From assembly GCA_023055505.1 (NCBI GenBank), contig JALIRH010000044.1, positions 3,286,001 through 3,350,000 of the forward strand: DNA of 64,000 bases, in the 5' to 3' direction. A model generated the notes under the pieces. The model saw nothing but the letters and a program-made list of their open reading frames with translations, did not search any database and was not told the DNA's origin. This document shows positions 11,985 through 24,896 of the stretch, one piece after another. Position 1 is the first letter of the stretch. The number at the start of each line of letters is the position of its first letter. Position numbers and translations under genes: made by a program. The DNA is from Callipepla californica brunnescens. Taxonomy: Eukaryota; Chordata; Aves; Galliformes; Odontophoridae.

Positions 11985-12270
11985 TGTTTTTTTTAAAGGT
12001 TCTGAGATAAATCACTAGTAGTGTACTACTACTGATTTATTTGCATCTCAATGGAATATTGGAGCTATAAATTACAGTTAAATAAACACATACTGTGCGG
12101 AATTTGCATTGTTTGAACTTGTCCGTGGCAGGTCTTTCTCGTGTTTTCATTTTAAGGTAAATCAAACTGTGAAATGTATGGATGCAATTTATTTCCAGTT
12201 ATCTGAATGACTTATTAACCAGGGGCTTTACTCAAATTCTCATTTGATTTCCATGGATTTGACTACCCAG
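11985..12270. promoter_or_regulatory. Candidate conserved non-coding element with a palindrome
   Basis: An AT-rich, low-CpG block with many A/T-core words (ATAAATTACAG, GTTAAATAAAC, TTATTAACC, an ATTTGCATC octamer-like word near 12039). It includes the 34-bp near-perfect palindrome described separately. It resembles typical long-range developmental enhancers in composition. Assignment as an enhancer is inference. Confidence 0.25.
12007..12040. other. 34-bp near-perfect palindrome
   Basis: The 16-nt left arm (12007-12022, beginning ATAAATCAC) and the 16-nt right arm (12025-12040, ending TGATTTAT) are reverse complements with a single mismatch (C12015 against C12032), separated by only two bases. 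It could be a dyad-symmetric protein-binding site or a cruciform-prone sequence. It is too short-looped for a microRNA precursor. Confidence 0.75.
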
Positions 12271-15200
12271 CCTCTGTGGAGCTCTCGTGGCTCAAGCACT
12301 GCAGACCCTCAATGTGATATCAGAGAAAACAGTGGTTTTCTCACAGTGTCCTTGTGGAGTCCTGGAGTGAGACTCTAATGTAAAGGGTACGTCCCACAGA
12401 GCAGAGCCCTCAGAAGAAAGAGTTAGTGTCTGGGTGAAATCCCTGCTTGGCTGCCGAGTTTTCCCTTCATTGCAGAAGGGCCAGGAGTTCATTTTCTATG
12501 TGTAATTTAACTCCATGGGGAGACGTGCCCTCTGCAATATACTGTAGATCCCCCTGGTGTCAAGGGAAAGGCTGCAAGAATTCAAGAAAAGATAGTCTTT
12601 ATGCAATTTTGAAATAAGGGAAACAAATGCTAACCTAATAATGCTAACCAGATCCAGAGAGTAGTGAGGACAAAAAAGGTCACTGCCAGGATTAGATGGT
12701 CTATAAAGGCAGTGGAGATGTTTACAGCTGAGGAATCCCATACTGCCTTTGATGCCAAGGCCTGTAAGGACTGCTTTCTAAAATGGAACAAACACAGCTC
12801 AGAGGTGTAAAGGCAAGAACATTGATATTTTCGGTCCTTGAATCAGTTCAACCAACAAAAAATTTTGACCTTATATTGTGAACATAGCTGCCCTGTCAAC
12901 TCCTCTCCAGTTTGACTCTGAGTCCCCTTTGGGCCTTTCGGAAGTCCAAGTGGAATCCTGGCTATGATGAAGTCAGTAAGAATTTTACAGTCACCCTGCA
13001 ATAGGCTTCCCCTTGTGATCTAGAGGAAGTGTCTCACCACTGTGTTCCTCAGTTTCCCCAAAGAACACAATGCCTTCCTATTTGAAAGAGGTGTCATGAG
13101 AACAAATCCCTGGTGCCTGGGGACCACTAGTTGTGATGCTGATAACAGACACAGGAAAGACGGTGTGGGTCATTGGACACATTCCATTCTTATGACATCT
13201 GTATCCAAAAGAGCACTTAAATCAAAACATCACTGGTTAAACTCAATCCTTAGTGAATGGCAGCCTGTAAATTTCTTAGCCTAAATTATTAAGAGAACAT
13301 TGCATACTTTATAACTGTGTGTTTGAATATACTCATGGGGCCAGGCTCTCCTTCTAGCCCCAACAACATTAAGTTGGAGTCATTGCTGACTCCAAGGCCG
13401 TTACTCCAGATTTATTTCAGGGTAACTTTGAGCAGGATCCTGGGTTTTGTTTATGACTTTTCATTTGTATTTTGTGAAAACTTAATAAAAATCTCTTAAA
13501 ACTGAAAAACATGGCTTCATAAACCTCACATATGGGGTCTTTAAATTCAGACATCTTATGAACTTAAACCTGACTTGTCTTCATCCTCTTGGCCTTTTTA
13601 GCAGCTAGTATTCTTCAGCCATGTCTGTATTTACAGAGTGTAGACAATCCTTAGATAGTCAACTCTTTCTTTTGCCTAAAACAATACTAGTAACATAAGA
13701 CAAAACACAGCCACAGTCTACTGAAATGGGAAAACTCAGAAAACAATTCTGGACAGCTAAGAGAATCCATCTTAATGCCTGCAAAGCGGACAGCCTTGGC
13801 TGGGACATGGCATTAGGTAACACTGGAACCAACATAGAGATGCTGGTATACAGCTAGCATTTTTTCTTTAGAATTTCTGTTAATGTAGTGGAAAAACTAT
13901 ATTTGCTGTCCTATATGTGTTTCATACCAAATTCTACTTGTTAATGATTCTACCCATGCTAGTGACAATTCTCTGGAGACTTCAGGGCAAAGTGGGATTT
14001 TATAATTGTCTACTCTGAACTCCTCCAAGCTGGCCATGTTTTTTTCCCCAGAGATTTCCAGATTAAACCCAGAGAAATATAGTTAACATAGAGCATTTCT
14101 AATACAAGGTATCTCATTTTTATTCTAGTGCTTTGAAGGATAGAGTTCACAAGTTACTACACTCCTCAGCAACCTCTTCCAAGAGTTGACAACCCAATCT
14201 TTAAAAAATCCTCTCTGTGTTTTAAATATCCCAGTGCAATTCCCATTGATTTCTGTGGTATTCCTCCTGGATAAGAAAATAAGAAAGGAGAGATACAGGC
14301 CAACAGAAACTTTTGAAAAATGGGAGAGCAGAAAGATTGCTTTAGTTTTGGGCCTGGGTTGAGAACCTCTCATTTGAACTTGATGTATCTGTGCCATTTC
14401 CTATCTCCTGAGGATTTACCTCACTGATGCACTCTTGAGCAAAAATAAAAGGTGTTACAACATAAAATATTAAATTTGACTAAGAAAAATGTAATCAGTT
14501 GAGAAATAAGAAAGCAGATCTCCCTAGAGGCTTAGGAAACCTTCACTTCAGGTTTTTCAGGAAAAAGATACTAAAGATACTAGGTCACTGCACAGTTCAA
14601 TGCACGAGTTAAATGGTGTGCACTGAGGTATTACTCAGCCAATGTCTATGGAAAATCACTGATCTACCCCACAAAACACCCACCCCCAGAGGCACAGGAG
14701 AGCAGTTTTTTGTCTAAGTACCTACGAGTACCAAACTGGTGCCTACCAGGGTGCTGCCTCCTAGACTGTTGTGATCACCACCAGCATCTGGCAGCATTTA
14801 TTCAGGCTGCTCTGTGTAATGAAGGCTGTCCAGTGAAACTGCTTACTCCTTGATAACTGCATTTGAAGGTCAGACAAATAGCAGGAGCCACCTTCTCAAT
14901 GTCATGGTCAGCAGAGCCTACCTAGGAAGCCAAGGTCTTGATCTCTCTGGGTTACACAGGCAAGTACTTCCCAAACTCTTGTGTATTTTATTGAAAGCTC
15001 CTTGGGGACTGCCCCATTGCGTAGTTCTTCATAAGAGGTCTGACACAATGGGGCCCTCATCTACTTTAGCACCACACAGGTAGTACTAAATGGCTAGAGA
15101 ACTGGGTAACTACCTATCTCAGACAGTAGTGTCAGAGAAACACCAGTCTAAGGTAGGAGAGGATGAAATGAGACCGTGGGTGAGGGTCATTGGGCTGGAC

Positions 15201-15463
15201 ATTAGTAATCCTTAATGAATAGAGATGAAAAGCTGGATCAGTTGTTAAGGTAAGGATAGTTAAACAAAACAGAATCGACTAGGGATAAAAAGGATGCCTT
15301 AGGAAATTTAGCTATTTGAGAAATGAGTGCCACATGTCTTCTTAGACTTTGGAAACTTAAGGCTCTTTCCATGGACAGAAAGGAAGGAAGCAGAAACTTT
15401 ACTGAAGGACTATATGGCCAAAGCAGACAAGCCTAGCCAAAACTGCAAGGATACTTCTCTGGC
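12271..15463. other. Non-coding stretch, no gene seen
   Basis: Ordinary mixed sequence. No transposon or RNA gene is recognised. The longest open frame is a 90-codon minus-strand frame (14125-14397) with no recognisable features. Confidence 0.6.
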
Positions 15464-15490
15464 AATAAATACATAAATAAATAAATAAAA
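15464..15490. repeat. (AAAT)n microsatellite
   Basis: Imperfect ATAA/AAAT tetranucleotide array of about six units in A-rich sequence. Confidence 0.85.
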
Positions 15491-16450
15491 TAGAAAACAC
15501 CACAACACAACATACAACTAGAAGGGATATATGTATTTATATAGATATTTAGCCAATATCTATCATTAGGCATTGAAGCAAATGGTATAAAAACTGGAGC
15601 ATGTCTCCATCTCTTGATGTACTCAGATCACAGCTGAAGCCCACCCTGGAAGAGACACTTTTTTGCTAACACACATTACTGGAACTCTATCCAGAAGTAA
15701 TTTTGCAAAATGAAGTGGCCTGTGATGCACAAGAAACCAGATTCAATGACTCCCTTGCAGATTCAACAGCACTGAAGTAATACCAATGAGCCAAAGGGAA
15801 ACCGCTTTTTTCACTGTTTGACATGTAAGGGTGGGCAGCTGAGCAACATCATGCTGCCCAGCAGTTGAGGTCAGGGTTTCCCCAGGATAACCACCCCAAA
15901 ATAATCATAAAGTCCCTTTCCTAATCTTTCTGATACAGTAAATTGACTTTGAGAAACAAATAATAGCTTCTCCAGTCTATGGTCCATGGTCTGGTTTTGA
16001 ATCAATCATTGTAGCGCACAGGTGGTGGAGGGAAGGGTTCTAGCCCACGGCAGGAGGACAGCAAGCACAGCCAAAATAAGCTTTTGTGTCCCAGCTGACA
16101 TCTGTGGGAATGGACAGGTCGTGCACTGTGTGGGACACACACGATTTATATGAAGGGATCCCTAAGTGTGTTTGCATTCATTATTTTACAAAGAAGCTGG
16201 ATTTTGCATGGGGGAGGGAATGTGTTTTAATGCTGTCCAAACATTACTCCTTTACTTGACACCAATGCTTTAACAACTCACTGACTCATTTGTATTTTCT
16301 CTTGTCTAGTGTAACAGGAAAAATAACTTGAAAAAGAATCACTTATTTACCCCAAAATTCTTATTACTTTCCTAGAGAATCAGAGAAAAACAAGACTTCT
16401 TCTTCATGTTGATTTTGTAAGATCCTCCATGAATGTTATTTTTTGAGGAA
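15491..16450. other. Non-coding stretch, no gene seen
   Basis: Contains a perfect 8-bp inverted repeat TGGGCAGC/GCTGCCCA (15832-15839 and 15853-15860, 13-nt loop). Otherwise nothing recognised. Confidence 0.55.
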
Positions 16451-16468
16451 ATATATATATATATATAT
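16451..16468. repeat. (AT)9 microsatellite
   Basis: Nine uninterrupted AT dinucleotides. Confidence 0.9.
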
Positions 16469-16559
16469 TTCTAAACAATAGTTCATGGACATCTAATCCT
16501 GAGCTGAATATATAATGGTCTTATGGAATTGCTGGCTGACATGGTCCAGATCTTAAGCC

Positions 16560-17060
16560 TTACATAACTCAGGCTGCATTGCTGGTTGAATATATAGAGT
16601 TGCTATTTATTTTGTACATGCAAATTAGAGATGTAATGAAAACGTTCCCAATTATGAGGCTGGAAGGCCATTATTACAGATGGCTTTTTCTGCCAACGGG
16701 CAATTTGTTCTCCTCATATAAACATTAGGAAAGTTTAGGCATCTGTTCCTAATTAGATCCCTTGCACAAGTTACTGATACACATAACTTGCACTTCCCCA
16801 TGCTCATTGCTGAGATGTCAGATGATTAGTTTGTTTGCACACCGTTTCTTGGAATTAGAAATAGCTAAAAATCTGGAATCACAGCTGTTCTCTGCGCCAG
16901 AACTCAAACCCAATTTTTATTGGAATGATTAATATTGTCAAGATTTGATGACCCTGGGAAGCTAACACAAGTTAATTGGGCCCCAGCTGACCCTCACATA
17001 ACCACATGAATTTTGGAGAAATCTGGACAACATTTGATTAATTTGTTTACAGAAAATTGT
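16560..17060. promoter_or_regulatory. Candidate conserved non-coding element (best of the set)
   Basis: About 500 bp of clean AT-rich sequence without homopolymers or repeat signatures. It is dense in CAATTA/TAATTA-type cores (CCAATTATGAGG near 16648, CTAATTAGATC near 16750, GTTAATTGGGCC near 16970, GATTAATTTG near 17036), with an ATGCAAATTAG octamer-like word near 16618. Composition and word content are those typical of deeply conserved vertebrate enhancers in gene deserts. No conservation data are available here, so this is inference. Confidence 0.3.
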
Positions 17061-18170
17061 TAGATTTTTTATTTTATTTTTTTAATGTACAAAAATAGAG
17101 TTTCCTATCCAGGAAACCATTTGTGAAATTCACATCCCAGCTCTTGTGGCTTCCTCACCAGAGCTGGGACAAACTCTTGGTACATCTGACAGGCTGCATT
17201 CAGCCCTAAGCTTGCTCTACCATCTAACACTTCAGCTTTAGATTCAGAGCAAATTAGGTTTTGGTTCTGGCCTTGGTGTAAAACCCTGACGCGCTCAAGT
17301 GACATGTAGAATCAACGGACCCATCTAACAACTCTTTCTCTGTGGCTGACTGGAGCACTGATTTAAGCCTTTCCAGAAACCCTCACTCAAACTCAGCTTT
17401 AATGTCTTCAGTGACGTCATCAAAGCTTTACACAGTTCTTAAAAGTTTCCAGAAACATTAGTTCTGGAAAGAATTTTCCTCAAATGTTTTATTCAAACAA
17501 AAGAAAGAAAATATTAGACCGATTTGGAGAGACATTAAACAGAGTCCATGCCTCCCTATTCTTTTGTATCTGACAGAAATATCTCATGTGCATCATACCA
17601 ATGTGGATCCAGTTAACAGAAGTGTAGTGATGCTCAAAAAACTTCTGTCTACAAGACAATAAAGCCACATTCATCCACAATACGCAATCATATTTATCAT
17701 TAATATATTGAAACTTTACTTGCATGAGAGCTAAACCAAAATGTTGTCTCCTGCCTTGCATGGTATGCTTGACTTTACTGCTTATAAAGTAGCACAAAGA
17801 AGAGCAATAATGGAAGCCCAGTCTCTTTGTGACTGTCCTTGTTTTGGTATCAACTGAAGTGGAAACTTACATACACATTTTGAAAGAAAAAAGCCTTAGA
17901 GTCCAAGGTTTCAGCAGAAAGAAACATTTTTAATTTCCCATATCAGGGACCATTTCTTTGCAGCAGTCAAAACACTTTCCAAAACAGTTAGGATGAATTC
18001 ACCCCCCTTTTGAAACAGTTAATGGACCTGAAAAAAAAGAAGATACGTAGTCAATAATCACCCAGCATAACTGGTTATTGAATCCCTGTTATTCAGAGCT
18101 TGCTTCATCTCTGTCTCAGAGAATACTGCTCTCTTTCCAAAAATTCATAATCACCCATATGCTTAAGGGG
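17061..18170. other. Non-coding stretch, no gene seen
   Basis: T-rich patch near 17065-17083. A 102-codon minus-strand frame (17489-17797) has no recognisable features. A full cAMP-response-element palindrome is listed separately. Confidence 0.55.
17412..17419. promoter_or_regulatory. Consensus CRE palindrome TGACGTCA
   Basis: An exact 8-bp CREB/ATF site containing a CpG that has survived in a CpG-poor region. A perfect 8-mer is expected by chance about once per 65 kb, so a single occurrence is weak evidence and no promoter is visible next to it. Confidence 0.25.
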
Positions 18171-18202
18171 TTTTTTTTTGTGTTGTTTTTTTTTTTTTTT
18201 TT
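18171..18202. repeat. T-rich low-complexity tract
   Basis: T9, then a short GTGTTG interruption, then T17, ending in CCAGAG. It resembles a pyrimidine tract plus AG acceptor (TTTTCCAG), but no open exon with a good donor follows. Confidence 0.85.
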
Positions 18203-18629
18203 CCAGAGAAGGATGTTTTCTTAATCTTACCCAAATACTTGAATGCAGATAAAACTAGGTATGCTGTAAAAACATGGGCATTCAAATGCATGAAACCAGT
18301 TTCCTTCAGGTTTGTGTCTCATGGATGGATAACTTTGATATCTGAAATTTTATTGCAACTGAGACATCTGTAAGGGCTTTTCCCCCATATGGATTTTCTC
18401 ATCTCAACAGTGTACACTCATGTTCTGCTCTTTTACTCACTGTCAGGTACTCCCAATGTGGTTTTCTTCCACCTGGCCATCTGCTCTTAGGAGTTTATCT
18501 TAGACATCTTTACTCTTCTGACAAATCTATTGGAAGCCTGCCAATGAATTCAAAAGGTGTCAGGGACACACACAGAGAGACACACATACAATCTTCTTTT
18601 CTGTAAAATATCAGGGCTCATTTCTCTAG

Positions 18630-18870
18630 ACTCAGCTGAAAAAATTTTTAAATTATGCATAAATAAACTTAACTTGTACAACTATTAACTCACTGCAGTA
18701 ATTAATTGTGAATTAGAGTGACTGGTATTTCAACATAAAAGACTATGAATTTACTAGCATCTAGATTTGAGTCCATTAACATGCTTCTTTAATAATGACA
18801 TGAGCTTCATTGATACCATGGCAATTATATATGCTACATTAAAATAAAATTTGCCTTATTTGCTTTAATT
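18630..18870. promoter_or_regulatory. Candidate conserved non-coding element (AT-rich)
   Basis: AT-rich block with TAATTAATTG near 18700, TTTAATAATGACATG near 18787 and TTTAATTAATAC near 18864, free of homopolymers. Suggested from composition only. Confidence 0.2.
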
Positions 18871-20300
18871 AATACAGACAGTAGGACAGTGACAGCAATG
18901 TGTAGAGATCTCCTAAATATTTAGAATAGGAAGGAAAATATAGTATTATTCCTTCTCTATAGACCAGGGAAAAGACCACCAAGTTTGTTTTTCAAGGATC
19001 TAAATAGTATTGTGCTATTTATTTTCTCAGCACTGAGTTTCCTCCTTAGTGTGCAGTCAAGTCTTCCTGGTATGGAGTTATGAAAAGGAGTAGCTCTGAC
19101 AGAAACATGGTTCGATACCAACTCTTGAAACATAAACCTCTCAGAAATGTTCTTTGTGAAATCCAATAGTCCATTCTGCAAACACTCTCACAAAGGGCCA
19201 GAATTTCAATGTTTATATTCATCTTTGCACTATGTGGCAAAATGTTAGGATTTGATTTAGATCATGTCTATTAGAGATAAGTGGAAGTTTCTGTTATGAG
19301 TTTAATTTAATAAAAGTAATTTAATGAGCACAAAATGCTTTGTCTGAAATACCTTGAGTTTAAAATCTTTTTCCCAACTTTGACTCATCTGGGGCCAGAG
19401 TTTTCTACAACTGTTCAGTGAAATTGATTCTGTTACCAGCTCCAAGGCTTTGTTGTCAGCAAAAACAAAAGAAGCTGTTAATTTTGGTGAGTATTAGCAA
19501 TTCTCCTGATCACTGGAAGCATCTCTGAATTTGTTTTATTTTGAATAAGGCTAAAATCAACTTAAGAATATAACCACTTCCACAAACTGAAAATGTTCGC
19601 TCCATGTCTTCAGAGAGTCTCATAAAAGGAAATGTCAGTGTACCTGTTTACCTCCTTCAAAGAAAATAAAACATTTGCTACTGAAAGCTTCTATTCTGCA
19701 GCCAAAAGTACCCCTCCTCTTACTTGATTTTCACTCATTGCTTACTCAGGCAAAGGTCCCACTGTCTTTGGTGGGTGACTGGTAAGCAAGTAGGAACTTC
19801 AAGATTTGGCCAACATATGTTTTGTAAGTAAACGCCAAGGGAAAAGCAATCTGATCACATTTCAAAGCCTGGCAGAACACAATATAGCATAATCACTAAA
19901 AAATCTAAGACAGAATTTCATCAAGCAAAAACAAACACTGTTCAGAAACTCAGCAGGAGACAGCCAGTCCTGAGCCTACAGTAATTGCAACGTTGAGAAT
20001 AGGAGCAAATTCCCTGAAGATGCTCCATACAGTAGCAAACCATCTGTCCAAACACTTACAGGGAAGGTTCATGTTTGAAAACCCTGGATCTTGCCAAGGC
20101 CTTTGCCATCGGCTTTGGAAGTGCAATGACATGGGATATTCACAGATGTTCTTTCTGAATGTCTCCCACTCCCTGTAAGCAGATGGATACTGGAGACTGC
20201 AAAATGGACTACCAGAAAAGACAACAAAACCTTTTTCCACCTCCTGTTGTCTTTCTCTACAGTAGGCACTGAGGCTTCAAAAACCAATTAGTTGTTGTTG
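18871..20300. other. Non-coding stretch, no gene seen
   Basis: No transposon, RNA or credible coding exon is recognised. Open frames are below 97 codons. Confidence 0.6.
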
Positions 20301-20338
20301 TTTTTTTTCTTGTTTGGTTTTTTTTTTTTTTTTTTTTT
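20292..20338. repeat. T-rich tract ending in T21
   Basis: GTT trinucleotide repeats and T8, then an uninterrupted T21 run at 20318-20338. No LINE or SINE body is recognised on either side. Confidence 0.85.
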
Positions 20339-23259
20339 GCTGGTGGGCAACTGTAAGGAAAAGATTTTCTTCAAAGATTGAGCATCACTGAAACTGACCC
20401 CCATGTAGAATTTCATCAAGGTATCCCTATATATGGTCCTGGACCACCAACCCTACTCTACAAAACAAACATCCATGATTCACAGTAAGTCCAGAGAATA
20501 TTTTCTAATGTGTCTTGAGACAACGATGACAGCTGTTGAGACCTAGACGTCAGTGAGCACTGGATTTTTGCAGAATAATACAATTCATCACTAATACATT
20601 TGAAAACTCCACTCCACAGAAGGGCCTTTAATGAATGACACAAGTTTGTAAAGCAGAAAATAATTCATATTGCAGTATAAAAGCAATGATGTTTGAAGTT
20701 AAAGTTTAGATGACAATTCTCTTATAAGCCCTATTTTTCAGGACTTTTGAACTTGAATAACTACATAAAACATCAAGTTGACAGACTCATTGATTTTTCA
20801 AACACCAGATTAATATTCTTTATCTAATTTCAACACTTAAAGTAAGGTTTAATGGGAATTTTAGCAGCTGTGAAAAGAAAGCTTACTGAGAGGCATACAA
20901 ACTGGAATCTGCTTGTCACTGTGCTCAGCACAGAGTGGCTTCCTCTGCTGGTGCACCACTGAGCTTGGCCCCAGCACAGGGAAAGCAAAGGGAAGGTTCA
21001 CCCTTACAGGTGCTGTGGAAACAAAAGCAAAATATAACTTCAAGTCGGCTCTCTTCTCAGCATTTGGCAGAACTTCTCTTACTTGGGGTTTCAAGCCCCA
21101 TGGACCCACACCCCCAGCACACATCTTCCCTGGTGGCTGCAGCCCACCGCCTGTGCTAAGCAGTGCTCTCTCCCTGTACTTCTGCTGCCTCAGGATGGTA
21201 ATGTACAAGCTGTTCCACTCATTGACAGAATGAAGCTGATGACAAACGTGGAGACCTTGGCTCAGGAAGAAATTCCAAACAGACTTTCACACTTCATCCC
21301 AGGAGCACAGGGAGGGAGGGGCTCTGCAGCAGGGCTATCTCCAATTGTCATCTGGCTACTGTCTAGCTAAACCTGTTCCAAAAGCCTCACCTCATCTTCC
21401 ACTTGCTTCAGTGTAATTGTTCACTTTAGGGCTAGGCATATGGCACCTATATAACAGTAACTGGTGGAGACAGATGTTCTAAGTATTAGCATCTGTGTTT
21501 CATAAAGGAACATGAGGATCTGATAGAGGCAACCTGCAGGACCTCCTGGAGAACTGACAAGAACCAATCTCAGCCCCCTGTGGGCTTCTAGGTAATGGCA
21601 GTACAGTATTTTCCCCCAGACAACAGGAAGCACTCATAGCTGCTTTATGGCCCTTCTCAGTATAGTATCTCACTGCCTCCAGTTGGAGAGAGCAGGAAAA
21701 ACGAGAGAGAAAAGCAGAACAAGCAAAGAAAAGAAATTTCTTCTTACTTCTAGAGAATAGTAACTGAAGAGTTCTAAAAGATGAATTGCTAAAAGACCTT
21801 GACAAAAATAATGCCAGTATCCAAATTTTACATTACAGCAACTGTTGGGTTAAGAAAAAAAAGAGAAAGAAAATCATGCCCAGCCCACACCAAGAGCCTG
21901 TAAATATTTCTCATGACAAGGAGTCCTGCACATTTATGAGGTGGCCAATCCATATGCCAACTGGCTCTCTGTGTTCCTTATAATAGAAAAGAGCTGCTGC
22001 TACACTGTAATATTCCTGATGATAAGTGTTGAGATAAGTTTGTTCTCAGTCAGGTCCTTCTCAACAAAATTTAATGAGCTATGCCTACCCCTTTTACACC
22101 AACCTGCATGATCTGCTTTACATTTGCTATGGAAAACATGATTATTAAAAGTCTTCTTTAGCCTTGTTTCTATGTAACATAGTATCAGAATCAGTAGCAT
22201 GGAAAACAAGGACCCAGATTACATGCCAGGAATCTTGGAACATAAAACCTTGCTGTGGGTTGATAATATCTCAGTGATTCTTACCAGTCTCTAAGACTCT
22301 GTCCACGACCCTTCTGCAAAACAAACTTCATGAAATCTAAACTCACACCCTTCTCAGAAGTCCAGTCCCTTCCTGTGGTGAACACTGCTCTTGCGATAAC
22401 CAAAGGAATTCTATATTTAGGGACAGTACTTGTTCTTGACCTTCAGAGGATTGTTTCCATTGACACATGCTGAAATGAAAAGGGATAAAAATCCCCCATG
22501 GGATTTTAGTGTAGATCCTACAGTTCTAATATGAAATTTAAACTGCCTGAGGCTGCAAGTGTTACAATACCACCTGCTAAGTATAAAGCAGAAAGGGAAA
22601 AGTCCTGAAGACAATACTTCATTACATGGAAATTCCTCGAATCCCAAAGCCATATGGGACATTAAAAGCTTTCTCCAAATCCCTCTCAAATCAATGGAAT
22701 TCAATTGTACAAAATTGATATTTGGAGGAAGAGAATCCTGATTTTCTGCATTTCTTGGAGTTGGGAGCTGACCAGGATCCGTCCATAAATGGCAAAACAG
22801 TTTTTCTTTTAGACCAAGTATAAGAGCCTGGAGATGAAATTTCTTTTAATTATTTAATCAGCAGCTTTCTCAGTGGATTAGGCTATGCACCTTTTTCCAG
22901 TTCAGCAATAGCAATACTTCCCAGTTATAAAAGATCTTTCAAGATGTTATACAAATCTTGCTTTTTATGAGTAAATTTTCATAAACAGCTATAGCTTGTC
23001 AACTTTCCTACAGCAGCATTCTATGGACAGCCCTGCCCACAGTTGTCTGGAAAGTCACATGAAGCCTTTTCTCTGAAGACATGTAGCTGCAATAACCTCA
23101 CCAAAAAGCCTGCATTTTACCCAGCTCATCAGATGTGAGATACAAATTCTTTCAGAGACATACACAGGAGGCATTTAATATGGAATTGGATTTGCATAAA
23201 TTATTAGCCAATCCTTTACAAGAAATTAACTCATCTAGTAATATGGTGGCCTGACCCTG
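20339..23259. other. Non-coding stretch, no gene seen
   Basis: Around 20900-21330 the sequence is GC-richer, with opposite-strand open frames of 115 and 106 codons that look like composition effects. A purine-rich patch lies near 21853-21872. An ATTTGCAT octamer occurs at 23190-23197, shortly before LTR-like copy B. Confidence 0.55.
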
Positions 23260-23590
23260 GAGCGTGGTTGTATGGGAACTGTTGAATCACAGCCTGAACC
23301 ACTGATTGATCACCTGAGGTGAGCACTGAATCAGCCACAGGAGCACAGGTGAAGGCAATGTACCTGTGTGACTGGAAGGGGTGGAGTCTGGCTCCACCTC
23401 TCCCAGACCCCATTTAAGGGCTGACCACCACCAGGGAGGACTCTCTTGTCAGAGATCCCTCCTGTGTGGAGTTCCAGGCAAGCCTCAACCTCCAGTGATA
23501 GGTGAGCCCTTCCTAAATTATTGGGTATCTTTATGCCATCTGGATAATCTATCCAAAAGTTTACTGTCCTTCTCTGTTATCTTGTGTGGG
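23260..23590 (+). repeat. LTR-like dispersed repeat, copy B
   Basis: Begins near TGTTGAATCACAGCCTGAAC (from 23280), which matches the starts of the 37- and 61-kb copies closely. It carries CACAGGTG (23344-23351) facing TACCTGTG (23361-23368) across a 9-bp spacer, a TATA-like CATTTAAGGG (23411-23420), and TAGGTGAG with GT at 23502-23503, 89 bp after the box. The downstream boundary is uncertain. The order TGTT start, inverted E-box pair, TATA-like box, donor-like hexamer is that of an LTR U3-R-U5 with promoter. Retroviral ancestry is inferred; no internal genes are present. Confidence 0.6.
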
Positions 23591-24862
23591 TGCTATACAT
23601 TCAGGATATTCACCCTATAGTGGTGTTTCCTTTACATTATGAAAGCTTTTCACAGGACACATAAACTGTTTTCTATTCATATAGCAGAAGATATAAGCAG
23701 AAATACCACAGTAACATATGAACGTCCACTGTAATGTGACTGACCTATGCCTTACTGCAGAAGGCATTACAATGGCACTGTATTTTAACTAAACTTTCAG
23801 AGAACCTCTCTGCTGCATGAGGGAGCTGCAATTTTTTTTCTGTCTAGCTGAAGCAGCTCACTCTGAGGAATAGCATGCTGTGCTTGTTGGCCTCCTTCCA
23901 TACAGAATTATGAATCAGAGCTGTGTTAATCATCTTAGAGAAACCTCCATGCTGAGCACATCCGAAGACCAACCATCACTGAATTTACTTTGCTGTGGCA
24001 GTGCTCTGCAAGGCCCAGGACACATGGCTATTCCTACGGCATGTTCCCCATTGCATATAACCTATATCCACCATGAAGGCAGAATGGAGCATGACCAATG
24101 AACTGGAAGCAAGGCCTCTGCTTGCCATCACCTTGACTTTTCAATGTGCTGCGGAGAGATGTCATTCATCCATTCTATTGCACCCTGTGGGTTTGTGTAC
24201 ACCTACCTTCATTGTACCATCTGGTAACGATTTTCTGCAAACAGAAACATCATATGTTCTTGCAGGGATTTTGTATGAGCTAAGTGGCTCTTGCTGCTCC
24301 CCATGCAGGAAATACCTTCTCTTTGGTAACATTGGTAGGCCAAACCTTTTTGTAGATTCAAAGTTCTCACTAGCCATGGTAAGCATTTTTCTCAGCCAAG
24401 ATGAAGAAAAATATAATCCCCAGACCATCACTTTTCATTAAAAAAGGGACTTGTTTTATGTCAAATTTCTCTCTAGTAGCTTTTCTTCAACTATGAAAGG
24501 ATGATAAGCAGTTATTTAAACTGAGCTTTTTGGGAGATGGTGCAACCCTGCTCCAGGTTTTGTGGTCTTTCTCCAGGTGGGGAGGTATTGGTTTCATTTT
24601 CCCTCACCTCAGGCTGGGCACTGAGTAGGCTGGAAGTACCATGGCTGTCCATATCTTTTGACTGATACAAAAGCAGCATTCACATTGTAGCACAGCTAGC
24701 AATCCAGCAAGTGGGGTTGAGAAGAGATGTACAGACAAAATTTGATTGCATACCACAGGGGCAGAAGGCAATCAAGAGAAGCAGAGAGAAAAGCAAGGCG
24801 TGACCAGGCAAATAAAGGTAATTAACCCTTGTTAAGTCTAACCAAAGCTTTGGTGGGTCTTC
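23591..24862. other. Non-coding stretch, no gene seen
   Basis: A 122-codon plus-strand frame (24073-24441) overlaps an 89-codon minus-strand frame; neither is recognisable. No repeat is recognised. Confidence 0.55.
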
Positions 24863-24896
24863 TGAAGACTTTAAATCAGTGAAGACTTTAAATCAG
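24863..24896. repeat. Exact 17-bp tandem duplication
   Basis: The unit TGAAGACTTTAAATCAG occurs twice back to back (24863-24879 and 24880-24896) with no mismatch, suggesting a recent slippage or small duplication event. Confidence 0.95.
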
